From Lachnospiraceae bacterium 3-1 (GTDB lineage Bacteria > Bacillota > Clostridia > Lachnospirales > Lachnospiraceae): 64,000 nucleotides of DNA. The position numbers and the translations under genes are program-made. The stretch lies in NCBI GenBank assembly GCA_000403255.2, contig KE159596.1, forward strand, positions 1 to 64,000, given 5' to 3'. Positions 23,197 through 32,986 of this stretch are shown here, in pieces. How positions within the stretch are numbered: position 1 is the first letter of the stretch; every line of letters starts with the position of its first letter. The notes beneath the pieces were generated by a model, which had not been told where the DNA came from, did no database searches, and saw only the letters and a list, made by a program, of their open reading frames with translations.

Positions 23197-25326
23197 CTAA
23201 AATAATGTATTAACATCCAGGATTAATGCCACTTCTCCGTCGCCCAGAACGGTTGCGCCGCTAATAATCTTGGTGCTGCTATTAATGTATTTGCCCAGGG
23301 ACTTGATAACAATTTCCTGTTGGCCATTTAGCTCATCTACAATTAACCCAGCAAACTTATCTCCTTTACGGACAATAATAACGGTAAGGCTCTCTTTCTC
23401 TTCTTGTTCAGGCTCACAATCCAGTAACTGATCCAAGCGAATCAGCGGAATTACCATGCCTCTGATATGTATTACTTCTTTTGCCTGGACAAATTTAATT
23501 TCATTTGCCATAATCTCTTCAATGGTTTCAATGGAACCAAGAGAAATCGCATACTTCTCATTCCGAACTTCCACCATCAAGGCCTGTATAATTGCCAATG
23601 TAAGGGGCAGACGAACAATAAATTTAGAACCTTCTCCCAGGACACTCTTTACTTCCACATCGCCGCCCAATGCTTCAATATTGGATTTTACCACGTCCAA
23701 GCCTACTCCACGACCGGAAACGTCAGATATTTGCTTTGCCATAGAAAAACTGGGCATAAACAAGAAATCTATAATTTCTTTCTGACTCAATGCTGCTCCC
23801 TGTTCTGGCGTAATTAGTCCCCGTTCAATTGCCTTAGTTTTTACACTTTCAGTGTCTATCCCGTTTCCATCGTCGCTTACTTCGATAATAACATTATTTC
23901 CTTCCTGAAATGCATTCAGGTGAATCGATCCTGCTTCTGGTTTTCCTCTCTTCCGGCGAAGCTCTGCATTTTCAAGTCCATGGTCTGCAGAATTACGCAG
24001 CAAATGCTGCAAAGGATCCCCAATCTGATCCACAACTGTCCGGTCTAATTCGGTATCTTCACCCGTCATGTATAATTCCATTTTTTTATCCAATTTCTTA
24101 GATAAATCTCGAATCATACGAGGAAATTTCTGTACTACACTTTCAATTGGCACCATTCGAACTTTCATAACAGATTCATGCAGTCCAGTAGTAATCCGCT
24201 CCAAATATTCAATCTGTTCATGAAATGCCTGAGAATTAGAACTAGACCCGCCATCAGAAGTAGATCCAATAGATACCAGGGAATTCTTTGCAATAATCAA
24301 TTCACTGACCTGATTCATCAAGGCATCCAATTTCTCAATATCCACACGCACCGTCCGATTTGTTACCGGTTTACCGCCATTTTGCTTCTTACCTGGCTGT
24401 GGCTGAGGTTTGGTCTGAGCAGAAACTGCCGGCGTCTGAGAAGCTCCTGAATTTTCCTTCTGGGCTTTCTCTGCCTCCTTAGCCGCTGCTGCTTCCTCTT
24501 CTTCCTTCTTAGCTGCCGCCGCTGTCAATTCCTTATAGCTTACTCTTTCTCCGATTACTTCCTCAATTTCAGAAACTGCTTTTGCAACTTCTTTCATTCT
24601 TTCCAGTTCCGCTTCACTGGAAATATAAAAGCTAAAATCAAAACCAAATTTTTCATCTTCAATATCTTGAGAGCTTGGAGAGTATACAATAATATTACCA
24701 TAATCTTCCACTGCTTTAAATACCAAAAATGCCCTTGCAGCTTTTAACAAACATTCTTCCTGAATATATACTGTAATACCATATAACTTCATACCCTTCT
24801 CTTCTGATACACGAAGCTCTTCCTTTTCTTTTTCAGAAAAATCAATATCCAGATATTTTTTCTGAAACCTATTTTCCCCAGTCTCTTTTTCCTTTTCTTC
24901 TTTGGGAGCTGGCTTTTCCTCAGTCTCTGGCGCATTACCAGTTCCCGCTGCCAAAATTTCATTTAGCTCCTGAATAATGGCTTCGTTATCTTCTGTTCCC
25001 TCATCGGAACTTTCTTTTACATTTTCCAAATATGCGTCAATGGCGTCCAGACATTGGAATAATACATCTACCAATCCGCTCGTTACATTCATATTGCCGC
25101 TGCGAACTTCCTGGAACACATTTTCCATATCATGAGTCAAACGCTGCATCCGTTTGAATCCCATTGTTCCAGCCATTCCCTTCAGAGAATGGGCTGCACG
25201 GAAAATCTCATTAATTGTATCCATATTTTCTGGCTCTTTCTCCAGACTCATGATACAATCCGACAGATTCTGCAGATGTCCATTTGTTTCATCAATAAAA
25301 ATCTCAAGGTATTGGCTTACATCCAT
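23197..25326 (-). CDS. cheA: chemotaxis histidine kinase CheA
   Basis: A 709-residue kinase with all domains. The HPt domain has phospho-acceptor His46 in FRAAHSLKGMAGTMGF. A P2-like CheY-binding domain (about 170-270), an Ala/Glu/Gln-rich linker and a P3 dimerization helix pair (VRVDIEKLDALMNQVSELII) follow. The ATPase domain shows LLRNSADHGLENAELR, DDGNGID and GRGVGLDVVKSNIEALGG, and a CheW-like P5 domain ends the protein. ATG 25326 directly follows the cheB stop. It phosphorylates CheY and CheB. Confidence 0.97.
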   Translation of the reverse strand: MDVSQYLEIFIDETNGHLQNLSDCIMSLEKEPENMDTINEIFRAAHSLKGMAGTMGFKRMQRLTHDMENVFQEVRSGNMNVTSGLVDVLFQCLDAIDAYLENVKESSDEGTEDNEAIIQELNEILAAGTGNAPETEEKPAPKEEKEKETGENRFQKKYLDIDFSEKEKEELRVSEEKGMKLYGITVYIQEECLLKAARAFLVFKAVEDYGNIIVYSPSSQDIEDEKFGFDFSFYISSEAELERMKEVAKAVSEIEEVIGERVSYKELTAAAAKKEEEEAAAAKEAEKAQKENSGASQTPAVSAQTKPQPQPGKKQNGGKPVTNRTVRVDIEKLDALMNQVSELIIAKNSLVSIGSTSDGGSSSNSQAFHEQIEYLERITTGLHESVMKVRMVPIESVVQKFPRMIRDLSKKLDKKMELYMTGEDTELDRTVVDQIGDPLQHLLRNSADHGLENAELRRKRGKPEAGSIHLNAFQEGNNVIIEVSDDGNGIDTESVKTKAIERGLITPEQGAALSQKEIIDFLFMPSFSMAKQISDVSGRGVGLDVVKSNIEALGGDVEVKSVLGEGSKFIVRLPLTLAIIQALMVEVRNEKYAISLGSIETIEEIMANEIKFVQAKEVIHIRGMVIPLIRLDQLLDCEPEQEEKESLTVIIVRKGDKFAGLIVDELNGQQEIVIKSLGKYINSSTKIISGATVLGDGEVALILDVNTLF

Positions 25327-25327
25327 A

Positions 25328-26407
25328 TTACTGTACCCCCACATTCTTTATTATCGTTTGTGCAACTTCTGTTAAGGGAACCACTTCATCTACAGCGCCT
25401 GCCTCAGCAATCGCCTTCGGCATTCCATATACTACACAGGATTGGGCATCCTGAGCAATCACATGAATTCTCTTTTTTTGTCTCAGGGAAAGAATTCCTC
25501 CTGTCCCATCTGCCCCCATTCCGGTAAGCACTACACAGACAATTTCATCATATCCACTGGCTCGTAAAGATTCATACGTCACATTGGCGCAAGGCTTCAA
25601 CCCCCCAATCGCTGGCTGGTCATTCAAATGAACAACATGTCTTCCATCCGGCTTTTTCTGTACCTCCATGTGTTTTCCGCCAGGAGCGATATAAACACAT
25701 CCTTTTTCTAAAGTATCGCCCTCTTCTGCCTCTTTGACTTTTATTTTACTAACCTCATCCAAACGATCTGCCATAGACTTTGTAAATCCAACCGGCATAT
25801 GTTGAACCAGCACCATGGGCGCGTCCATATCCTTCGGCAAATAAGGTATCACACTCTGTAATGCCTTCGGGCCACCAGTGGAACATGCCAGAGCCACCAG
25901 CCTGTTTCCGCCTTTTCCTCCTGCCCTTTTGGGAAGTTGTACGGCTTTCACTGCCTTCGGTCTGTCCACTGTTCTAGTATTTGTTGCAAGAAGATTCTTC
26001 GCATTGTCTGACCTGACAACTGCTTTCAAAACTCTTAGCAAACTTCCTTTAAAATCCTCTCCCTTTGCCTCAATAATATTACCAGGCTTTGTGACAAAAT
26101 CAATTGCTCCCAGCTCCATCGCACGGATTGTTACATCTGCATCCTTTACGGTCAGAGTACTCACCATAATAATGGTAGCTTTAATTTTTTCCTGCTGCAA
26201 TTTTTCCAGTAATTCCAGTCCATCCATGCGGGGCATATTTACATCCAGAACTACAGCATCATAGCTCGTTTTCTTTAATCTCTCATATGCCTCCAGACCA
26301 TCTCTGCAAACATCCGTTGCTTGAAATGTATTATCTGCATTGATTATATCACAAATAAGTCTTCTCATAAGTGCAGAATCATCAACTACTAAAATATTTT
26401 TTTTCAT
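25328..26407 (-). CDS. cheB: protein-glutamate methylesterase CheB
   Basis: A 359-residue CheB. The receiver domain has the acidic pair VVDDSA and phospho-acceptor Asp55 (VVLDVNMPRMDG). The methylesterase domain has the catalytic Ser in ACSTGGPKAL, His in VLVQHMPVGFT and Asp in LTGMGADGTGG. ATG 26407 follows AAGGTGATGTT. No cheR is in the window, so the opposing methyltransferase must be encoded elsewhere. Confidence 0.96.
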   Translation of the reverse strand: MKKNILVVDDSALMRRLICDIINADNTFQATDVCRDGLEAYERLKKTSYDAVVLDVNMPRMDGLELLEKLQQEKIKATIIMVSTLTVKDADVTIRAMELGAIDFVTKPGNIIEAKGEDFKGSLLRVLKAVVRSDNAKNLLATNTRTVDRPKAVKAVQLPKRAGGKGGNRLVALACSTGGPKALQSVIPYLPKDMDAPMVLVQHMPVGFTKSMADRLDEVSKIKVKEAEEGDTLEKGCVYIAPGGKHMEVQKKPDGRHVVHLNDQPAIGGLKPCANVTYESLRASGYDEIVCVVLTGMGADGTGGILSLRQKKRIHVIAQDAQSCVVYGMPKAIAEAGAVDEVVPLTEVAQTIIKNVGVQ

Positions 26408-26474
26408 AACATCACCTTTTTGTCTATTAATCCATACTGCCATTCTCTACCGGATGGAAATAACCTCTCTAGGT

Positions 26475-27350
26475 TTAACTCCTGCGATAAATAAAACGTG
26501 AAAATAACTGCATAATTCCTCTTTTTTCCTGCAAAGGAATGGTAGCTCCTTCCAAGAGATTATATGTCAAGGCTTCAAATGCTTTACTGGATTTTGCCTC
26601 TGGATACAGAATACTCACTGGCTGCTGTTGGCGTATTGCTTTTTCCACTGCCATATCTTGGGGAATCATTCCCAGATACTCTAAATTACCTTTTAAAAAC
26701 TGTCCAACTACCGCATTTAGTTTCTCATATATGCCAATTCCCTCTTCCTCTGACGTTACACGATTGGAAATAACTTTTATCTTGGTCTGAGCTTGACGGA
26801 ATTCAGGATTACGATGCAATGCCTTTAACAACGAATATGCATCCGTCAAAGAACTGGGCTCTGAAGTAACTAAAAGAAGGACTTCTGGACTTGCCATCAC
26901 AAATTCTAACACATGATCAGAAATTCCTGCTCCAGTATCAATCAATACAATATCCGCAAGCTCATCCAATTCTGATAAATTACGCACCAAAAACTTTAAT
27001 TGCTCTTTGGGCAGGTTATTTACGCCTGTAATACCAGAACCTCCAGAGATAAATCCTATATCCATAGGACCTGATGTAATAATTTCCTTGATCGTCTTTC
27101 CACGATAAATCAGATCACTTAAATTATATTTGGGAATTGCGCCAAACATGATTTCCACATTTGCCAATCCCAGATCGGCATCAAAAATGATAACCTTTTT
27201 TCCCATTTTTTGCATGTACACTGCAAAATTTACTACTGCATTCGATTTGCCCACACCGCCTTTTCCACTGGTAACTGTATATATGCGGGCCTTGCGTGTG
27301 GACTGCTGATTTTTTTTTACAATATTTCTTAACTGTTCCGCTTGGTCCAT
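26475..27350 (-). CDS. flhG: flagellar number regulator FlhG (MinD-like ATPase)
   Basis: A 291-residue MinD/ParA-type ATPase with the deviant Walker A SGKGGVGKSNAVVNFAVYM, FDADLGLANVEIMFG and DIVLIDTGAGISDHVLEFV. It works with FlhF to set flagellar site and number. ATG 27350 begins 3 bp after the flhF stop, with GGAGG 9 nt upstream inside flhF. The length is typical. Confidence 0.95.
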   Translation of the reverse strand: MDQAEQLRNIVKKNQQSTRKARIYTVTSGKGGVGKSNAVVNFAVYMQKMGKKVIIFDADLGLANVEIMFGAIPKYNLSDLIYRGKTIKEIITSGPMDIGFISGGSGITGVNNLPKEQLKFLVRNLSELDELADIVLIDTGAGISDHVLEFVMASPEVLLLVTSEPSSLTDAYSLLKALHRNPEFRQAQTKIKVISNRVTSEEEGIGIYEKLNAVVGQFLKGNLEYLGMIPQDMAVEKAIRQQQPVSILYPEAKSSKAFEALTYNLLEGATIPLQEKRGIMQLFSRFIYRRS

Positions 27351-27352
27351 AA

Positions 27353-28636
27353 TCACTTTCCTCCAAGCAGAAGCTTTACAATTTTCTGCGTATCAAAAAT
27401 TTCAATATCCTCAGGAACATTCTGCCCATACGTAGAATAGGATAAATCTGCTCCTGTATAAAGCTTCATATTTAAAATATTTCCAAAACAACTGGTTTCA
27501 TCTAACTTAGTAAATATCAGTTTAAACTGGAAGTGCTTATTATAAATATCTGCAATATCAATCAAATCTCTATATTTGGTCGTAGCGCTCAAAACAAGAT
27601 ATACTTCCTTTTGGTATTCTCCTGGTATCTTGTCTATTAACTCTTTTGTCTCATTCCTTTGCTCCTCATTCTTGTGGGAGAAACCTGCTGTATCCACAAG
27701 CACCAAATCATAATCCTCCGACATTTTCAATTCTTCATTTAATTCCCCAGAAGAATATACAATGGTCAAAGGTGTATCCAGTATATTTGCATAAGTCCTA
27801 AGCTGTTCTGCAGCCGCAATCCGATAAGTATCTGCGGTAAAAAGTGCAACTTTTTTTCCTTTTTCAACCTTAAACCGCGATGCAATCTTAGCTATTGTAG
27901 TAGTTTTCCCTACTCCAGTGGGCCCGATAAAAAAGACCACCTTCGGCTTACGCCCTGACATTTCAATTGGCTGAGGCTGACCAAATTTTAAAATCATTTT
28001 TTGGTAAATGCTGGACAAAATTAAATCTACGCTTGCTCCTCCTTTCATCACTTTTTCTACTTCATCCATAATTTGATTTACATATTTTTCATCTACCTCA
28101 TTATCCAACAAAATACTGTAGATCATTTTAATAAATTTAAAATTTTCATCTACAGGCACTTCTTTGGGAATCTCCTCTGGCTGTTGAGGGGCCAGCTTCT
28201 TCTCCAAAAGTGATTGCAGACTTTCCAATTTTTCTTCCAGATTATTTTCTATTACACTTTCTTTCTTCTTTTCTTCCAAATTCTGTGTCCCAATCGAAGA
28301 AGCCCATGTATTTTCCACAGATGCAAACATCTCTTTCATTGGCTCTGGCTTAGGTATAGAAATTGACTCTGGCTTAGGTATAGAAATTGGCTCATCTGCT
28401 GCCATATTGATATTTCCAGTCAAGGGCGGCAGGGGAGTGGGGGCTTTTGACGCTAAGGACTGCTCCGTTTCTTCTATCGCTGCCGTCACCTCAAAAATTG
28501 ACGTTTTAAAAGAACGTAAAAATCCTTTCGGCTTTATCTCTTTTACGTTCATAATCACTGTCTGCGCTCCAAATTCCTCTTTTGCCTTGGCTGTAGCTTC
28601 TTCCTCTGTTTTACCTTGAAATTTTTTTATTGTCAT
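27353..28636 (-). CDS. flhF: flagellar biosynthesis SRP-like GTPase FlhF
   Basis: A 427-residue protein with an N-terminal basic region (MTIKKFQGKTEEEATAKAKE), a Pro-rich variable part with a near-repeat (ISIPKPESISIPKPEP, about residues 84-99) and a C-terminal SRP-type GTPase: FFIGPTGVGKTTTIAKIASR, LFTADTYRIAAAEQL, LVLVDTAGFSHK and LIFTKLDETSCFG. The start overlaps the flhA stop (ATGA). Confidence 0.95.
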   Translation of the reverse strand: MTIKKFQGKTEEEATAKAKEEFGAQTVIMNVKEIKPKGFLRSFKTSIFEVTAAIEETEQSLASKAPTPLPPLTGNINMAADEPISIPKPESISIPKPEPMKEMFASVENTWASSIGTQNLEEKKKESVIENNLEEKLESLQSLLEKKLAPQQPEEIPKEVPVDENFKFIKMIYSILLDNEVDEKYVNQIMDEVEKVMKGGASVDLILSSIYQKMILKFGQPQPIEMSGRKPKVVFFIGPTGVGKTTTIAKIASRFKVEKGKKVALFTADTYRIAAAEQLRTYANILDTPLTIVYSSGELNEELKMSEDYDLVLVDTAGFSHKNEEQRNETKELIDKIPGEYQKEVYLVLSATTKYRDLIDIADIYNKHFQFKLIFTKLDETSCFGNILNMKLYTGADLSYSTYGQNVPEDIEIFDTQKIVKLLLGGK

Positions 28637-30669
28637 GAAAGGCTCACCATCCCTACTGATTGTAATTCTATATTGGAATCAACTTCATTGTAAGAAACAA
28701 CAATCAAATCTCTAAAATAATCTTCTGTTAATTTCTTAAAATACATACGCACAATAGGCGATGTTATAATAATTGCATTTTTCCCAAGATTCTCCAATTT
28801 TGTAATTTCTGTTTCCAGTGATGACATAATCGCTTTTGTTTTTTCTGGATCTAAAGTCAAATATGCACCTTGCTCCGTCTGTTTGACAGACCCCATAATT
28901 TCCTGCTCGATCTTGGGATCCAGTGTAACCACACTTGTCACCTCATTTGCTGGGAAATATTTATTGGATATGGCGCGTTTCAAACTCTGTCTCGCATATT
29001 CTGTCAGCACATCTGTATCTCGGGTAGTTGCCGCATGATCTGCCATCGTTTCAAAAATAGTAAGCAAATCTCGGATAGAAATTCCTTCCCGCAATAAATT
29101 CTGTAGTACTTTTTGAATTTCGCCGATTCCCAATAGCTTTGGCACAAGCTCATCCACAAGGGTCGGATTTGATTCCCGAATATTATTTACAAGATTCTGA
29201 ACATCCTGTCTCGACAACAATTCATCTATATGTATCCGAATCACTTCGGTCAGATGAGTTGCAATGATGGAGGGGGGATCTACCACTGTGTAACCCAAGC
29301 TCTCCGCCCGTTCTCTCTGGCTCTCTGTAATCCAAAGGGCTGGTAAATGGAACGAAGGCTCAAACGTAGGAATACCCGAAATTTCTTCCTCTACAAATCC
29401 TGGATTCATGGCCATATAATGGTCAAAAAGAATTTCTCCTTCTGTAACCTGGATTCCTTTAATCTTAATAATATATTGATTCGGATTCAACTGTATATTA
29501 TCTCTAAGACGAATGATAGGAACAACTGTACCAAGCTCCAACGCAATCTGTCTACGAATCATAACCACACGGTCCAGTAAGTCTCCACCTTGGTTCACAT
29601 CTGCAAGTGGAATAATTCCGTAACCAAATTCCAATTCAATGGGGTCAACCTGAAGTAAGGATACCACATTCTCTGGCCGGCGTATTTCCTCTGCCTGCTC
29701 TTCTGCCATATCCACCTCTTCTTCAATTGCCTCCACACCAAGGCTGGTATCCACACTTCTGCCTGCCACCAAAAAGGCAATTCCCAAAGGAAGAAACATT
29801 CTCCAGTCCAAAGGTGTTGCAAGGCCCAAAAATATCAACACAGAACCTACAATATATAAAACCTTCGGAATACCAAACAACTGACGAATTAAGGTATCAC
29901 CAAAATCTGCCTCCTTGGAAGCCTTAGTAACCAAAATACCTGTCGCCAATGAAATCAAAAGAGATGGTATCTGGCTGACCAAACCGTCACCAATGGTAAG
30001 AATCCCGTATTGATTCAGCGCATCCGTAATCTCCTGTCCCTGCCGGGTCATTCCCATTGCAATTCCACCCACCAGGTTAATTAAGGTAACAACAATACCT
30101 ACAGTAGCATCTCCCTTTACGTATTTCGTAGCGCCATCCATAGCTCCGAAAAAACTAGATTCCTGCTGTATTTTATCTCGCCGTTCTCTTGCCTGTTTTT
30201 CATTAATTGTCCCTGTATTCAAATCCGCATCAATTGCCATCTGTTTTCCGGGCATAGCATCCAGAGTAAACCTTGCTGTTACCTCTGATACACGCTCAGA
30301 ACCTTTGTTAATTACAATCAACTGAATTAAAATCATAACTATAAAGATAATGGCACCAATAATAATATCATTTCCACCCACAAAATTTCCAAATGTACGC
30401 ACTACATTTCCTGGATCACCTGTAATTAAAATCAGACGTGTAGAAGAAACGTTTAGTGAAATACGAAAAATTGTTGTGAACAAAAGCAGGGTTGGAAAAA
30501 AGGACATATCCAGCACTTCTTTTACAAATAAGGCATTCATCAATATCACCAACGCTATGGAGATATTAAATGCCAACATAATGTCCAACAAAATAGAAGG
30601 AATTGGAACAATAAAAAATATAATTGCTGCCAGCAAATACAAGGCAACTCCCATATCTGCCTTCTTCAT
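28633..30669 (-). CDS. flhA: flagellar export gate protein FlhA
   Basis: A 678-residue FlhA with about eight N-terminal membrane helices, the conserved cytoplasmic loop (SERVSEVTARFTLDAMPGKQ, ARERRDKIQQESSFFGAMDG) and a C-terminal export domain. ATG 30669 is chosen because AAGGAG lies 10 nt upstream; the six residues before it have no such support. It is the ring-forming part of the type III export apparatus. Confidence 0.97.
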   Translation of the reverse strand: MKKADMGVALYLLAAIIFFIVPIPSILLDIMLAFNISIALVILMNALFVKEVLDMSFFPTLLLFTTIFRISLNVSSTRLILITGDPGNVVRTFGNFVGGNDIIIGAIIFIVMILIQLIVINKGSERVSEVTARFTLDAMPGKQMAIDADLNTGTINEKQARERRDKIQQESSFFGAMDGATKYVKGDATVGIVVTLINLVGGIAMGMTRQGQEITDALNQYGILTIGDGLVSQIPSLLISLATGILVTKASKEADFGDTLIRQLFGIPKVLYIVGSVLIFLGLATPLDWRMFLPLGIAFLVAGRSVDTSLGVEAIEEEVDMAEEQAEEIRRPENVVSLLQVDPIELEFGYGIIPLADVNQGGDLLDRVVMIRRQIALELGTVVPIIRLRDNIQLNPNQYIIKIKGIQVTEGEILFDHYMAMNPGFVEEEISGIPTFEPSFHLPALWITESQRERAESLGYTVVDPPSIIATHLTEVIRIHIDELLSRQDVQNLVNNIRESNPTLVDELVPKLLGIGEIQKVLQNLLREGISIRDLLTIFETMADHAATTRDTDVLTEYARQSLKRAISNKYFPANEVTSVVTLDPKIEQEIMGSVKQTEQGAYLTLDPEKTKAIMSSLETEITKLENLGKNAIIITSPIVRMYFKKLTEDYFRDLIVVSYNEVDSNIELQSVGMVSLS

Positions 30670-30703
30670 CCTGCTTTCTCCTTTCAATACTTTCTGTTAC
30701 ATT

Positions 30704-31840
30704 TTATCTATTTTCTCTCAGGTTGTAAACAAAAGCAAGTACTTCTGCCACTGCCTGATACAATTCTGGCGGAACTTCTTCTCCTACATCCACATTGGCA
30801 TAGAGCATTCGCGCCAGAGGTTTGTTTTCCACAATTTCAATCTGATGTTCTTTTGCTGCCTCTCTAATCTTCATTGCAAGGTAATCTTCTCCCTTTGCTA
30901 CTACAATAGGAGCCGAATACTGATTAGCATCATACCGAATGGCCACCGCATAGTGAGTGGGGTTTGTAATTACCACATCTGCATTTGGAAGCTCCTGCAT
31001 CATACGTCTTTGAGAGGCTTCCCGCATCTTAGAACGCTGACGTCCTTTGATTTCAGGATTTCCTTCTGTATTCTTGTATTCATCTTTTACTTCCTGCTTG
31101 GTCATCTTCATGTCTTCTTTAAATTTATGCTTCTGATAAAACCAGTCAGCCATTCCTACCAGCAAATACACAAAACTTATCTTCAACCCTGCATCAATTA
31201 CAATAGACCCTACTAACAAAATCACCTGCAGCAAAGGAATATCATATAACAAAAATAACTCATCCTGATGGTCTCTGATGGCAGTATATGCCACATATAT
31301 AATTAAGCTTATCTTCGCAATTGACTTTAACAATTCAAACAGGGAATCTTTCGAAAAAATCCTCTTAAACCCATTCAGCGGATTCAATTTGCTAAACTTT
31401 GGCTTCATAGGCTTTGTTGTGACTTTCCATTTTACCTGCAAAATATTGGACAATAAGGCAACTGTATATCCAATAATAAACACTGGCGCAACAATTTTAA
31501 GAATCGTTATCATTGTTTGATTGATCACTGTTGTTGCCAAATGTACAGACATTCCACCTATACTCTCATTAATAATATCAGGAATCTTATTATAATTTGC
31601 AGCAAATGTATAGAATAAACTTTCCCCTATATAAGAAATAAATACTTTCAATGTTAAAAACAACGCAATCAACCCAAGCGCATGATTTAATTCCTGGCTT
31701 TTCGCCACCTGACCTTCATTCCTGGCATCCTGCAATTTTTTTGAAGTAGCCGGTTCTGTTTTTTCTCCGCCATTCCCTTCCTTTGCAAACCACTGAAGGT
31801 CATATTCCATAAAAAAATAAGGTTTTTCTCTCAATTTCAA
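30704..31840 (-). CDS. flhB: flagellar export switch protein FlhB
   Basis: A 378-residue FlhB with EKTEPATSKKLQDARNEGQV near the N-terminus, four membrane helices and the autocleavage motif NPTHYAVAIRYD (cut between Asn and Pro, which switches export specificity from rod/hook to filament). The TTG at 31840 overlaps the fliR stop and has AAGGA 5 nt upstream; ATG 31810 has no visible ribosome binding site. The start is therefore likely but not certain. Confidence 0.95.
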   Translation of the reverse strand: MKLREKPYFFMEYDLQWFAKEGNGGEKTEPATSKKLQDARNEGQVAKSQELNHALGLIALFLTLKVFISYIGESLFYTFAANYNKIPDIINESIGGMSVHLATTVINQTMITILKIVAPVFIIGYTVALLSNILQVKWKVTTKPMKPKFSKLNPLNGFKRIFSKDSLFELLKSIAKISLIIYVAYTAIRDHQDELFLLYDIPLLQVILLVGSIVIDAGLKISFVYLLVGMADWFYQKHKFKEDMKMTKQEVKDEYKNTEGNPEIKGRQRSKMREASQRRMMQELPNADVVITNPTHYAVAIRYDANQYSAPIVVAKGEDYLAMKIREAAKEHQIEIVENKPLARMLYANVDVGEEVPPELYQAVAEVLAFVYNLRENR

Positions 31841-32619
31841 TACATTCCTTCAATTACAGAAACAATCATTTTCCGCATTTCCCTAAAAATAAAATTCGAA
31901 ATATCGGGAAGCAGGATAATAGTCAAAAACAAAATAGAAAATCCTATCAAAATCTTAAGCTGCATTCCCACAGCAAACATATTCATCTGAGGAGCCACCT
32001 TTGCCATAATTCCTAAAATACAATTCAAGATCATACTGGTGGCAAAAATAGGAAGAACAATGCGAAAACCAATCACCATCAAATCGGTAATATACATTGT
32101 CATAGAACCCATTAAATGCTCCCAATCAAAAACTGCTCCATTGATGGGAATAATCTGAAACGTATCCACCAACGCCCTTAAAATATAATGATGCATATCT
32201 GTAATCACTAAAAGAAGCATAATATAGTAATTGTACATGGTACCCGTAAGGCCCGACTGACTATTGGTTGTAGGATCATAAAGATTCGCCATAGCAAGAC
32301 CAATTTCCATGTCAATCACTTTACCAGAAAACACAATAATGGAATTACAAATATTTGCTGCAAATCCTATGAGCAATCCTGTAATTCCTTCCCTCAAAAC
32401 GATGATGGTAAACTCAATCACTCCAGAATATTCCAAAACTTCCTTGGGCACGATCACCTGATATAAAATCAATGCAAGAAATGCCGAAAGCCCAATCTTT
32501 ACTCGTCCTGGAGTATTGGTTATTCCAAAAAAAGGAGCAATAAAAACAAAGGACGCTACCCTTACCAATATCATCAGAAAATATTCAAATGTATATAATG
32601 AAAACTCATAGTTTATCAT
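31837..32619 (-). CDS. fliR: flagellar export gate protein FliR
   Basis: A 260-residue, very hydrophobic protein with about six membrane segments and the signatures FIAPFFGITNTPGRVKIGLS, GLAMANLYDPTTNSQSG and a C-terminal LLPDISNFIFREM. It forms the export gate with FliP and FliQ, whose genes lie just upstream. It overlaps flhB by 4 bp. Confidence 0.95.
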   Translation of the reverse strand: MINYEFSLYTFEYFLMILVRVASFVFIAPFFGITNTPGRVKIGLSAFLALILYQVIVPKEVLEYSGVIEFTIIVLREGITGLLIGFAANICNSIIVFSGKVIDMEIGLAMANLYDPTTNSQSGLTGTMYNYYIMLLLVITDMHHYILRALVDTFQIIPINGAVFDWEHLMGSMTMYITDLMVIGFRIVLPIFATSMILNCILGIMAKVAPQMNMFAVGMQLKILIGFSILFLTIILLPDISNFIFREMRKMIVSVIEGMY

Positions 32620-32630
32620 ACTGTTTCAAC

Positions 32631-32903
32631 CTAACGCAGATACAGGCCAAAATTACTCCACAGCTCAATGATAAAGCTCGACAGATTCTCAAGTATCCAT
32701 CCACCTAGCAGCATCATTCCCAGGAAAACAATAATGATCTTTGGCACAAAGGTCAGCGTCTGTTCCTGAATCGATGTAATTGTCTGAAAAATACTGACAA
32801 TCAGACCTACAATTAAAGAAATTAATAACAGGGGCGCCGATACTTTAATGATCAGAAACAACGCTTCCCTTGCAATATCCATTACCTGCCCTTCTGTAAT
32901 CAT
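32631..32903 (-). CDS. fliQ: flagellar export gate protein FliQ
   Basis: A 90-residue protein with two membrane helices (LFLIIKVSAPLLLISLIVGL and VPKIIIVFLGMMLLGGWILE) and the family pattern SIFQTITSIQEQTLTFVPK. GAGGTGAGAACGT precedes the ATG. It lies between fliP and fliR. Confidence 0.96.
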   Translation of the reverse strand: MITEGQVMDIAREALFLIIKVSAPLLLISLIVGLIVSIFQTITSIQEQTLTFVPKIIIVFLGMMLLGGWILENLSSFIIELWSNFGLYLR

Positions 32904-32926
32904 ACGTTCTCACCTCTACACTCTGC

Positions 32927-32950
32927 AACCACTTGCTTCCACAAGTGGTT
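32927..32950. repeat. hairpin between fliP and fliQ
   Basis: AACCACTTG (32927-32935) and its exact complement CAAGTGGTT (32942-32950) are separated by 6 nt. It sits in the 83-bp fliP-fliQ gap, one of the few gaps in this part of the operon. There is no U-run, so an RNA-processing or stability element is likelier than a terminator. Confidence 0.55.
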
Positions 32951-32986
32951 GAAATCCACAATTATTTCTGTATAAAAACAACCATA

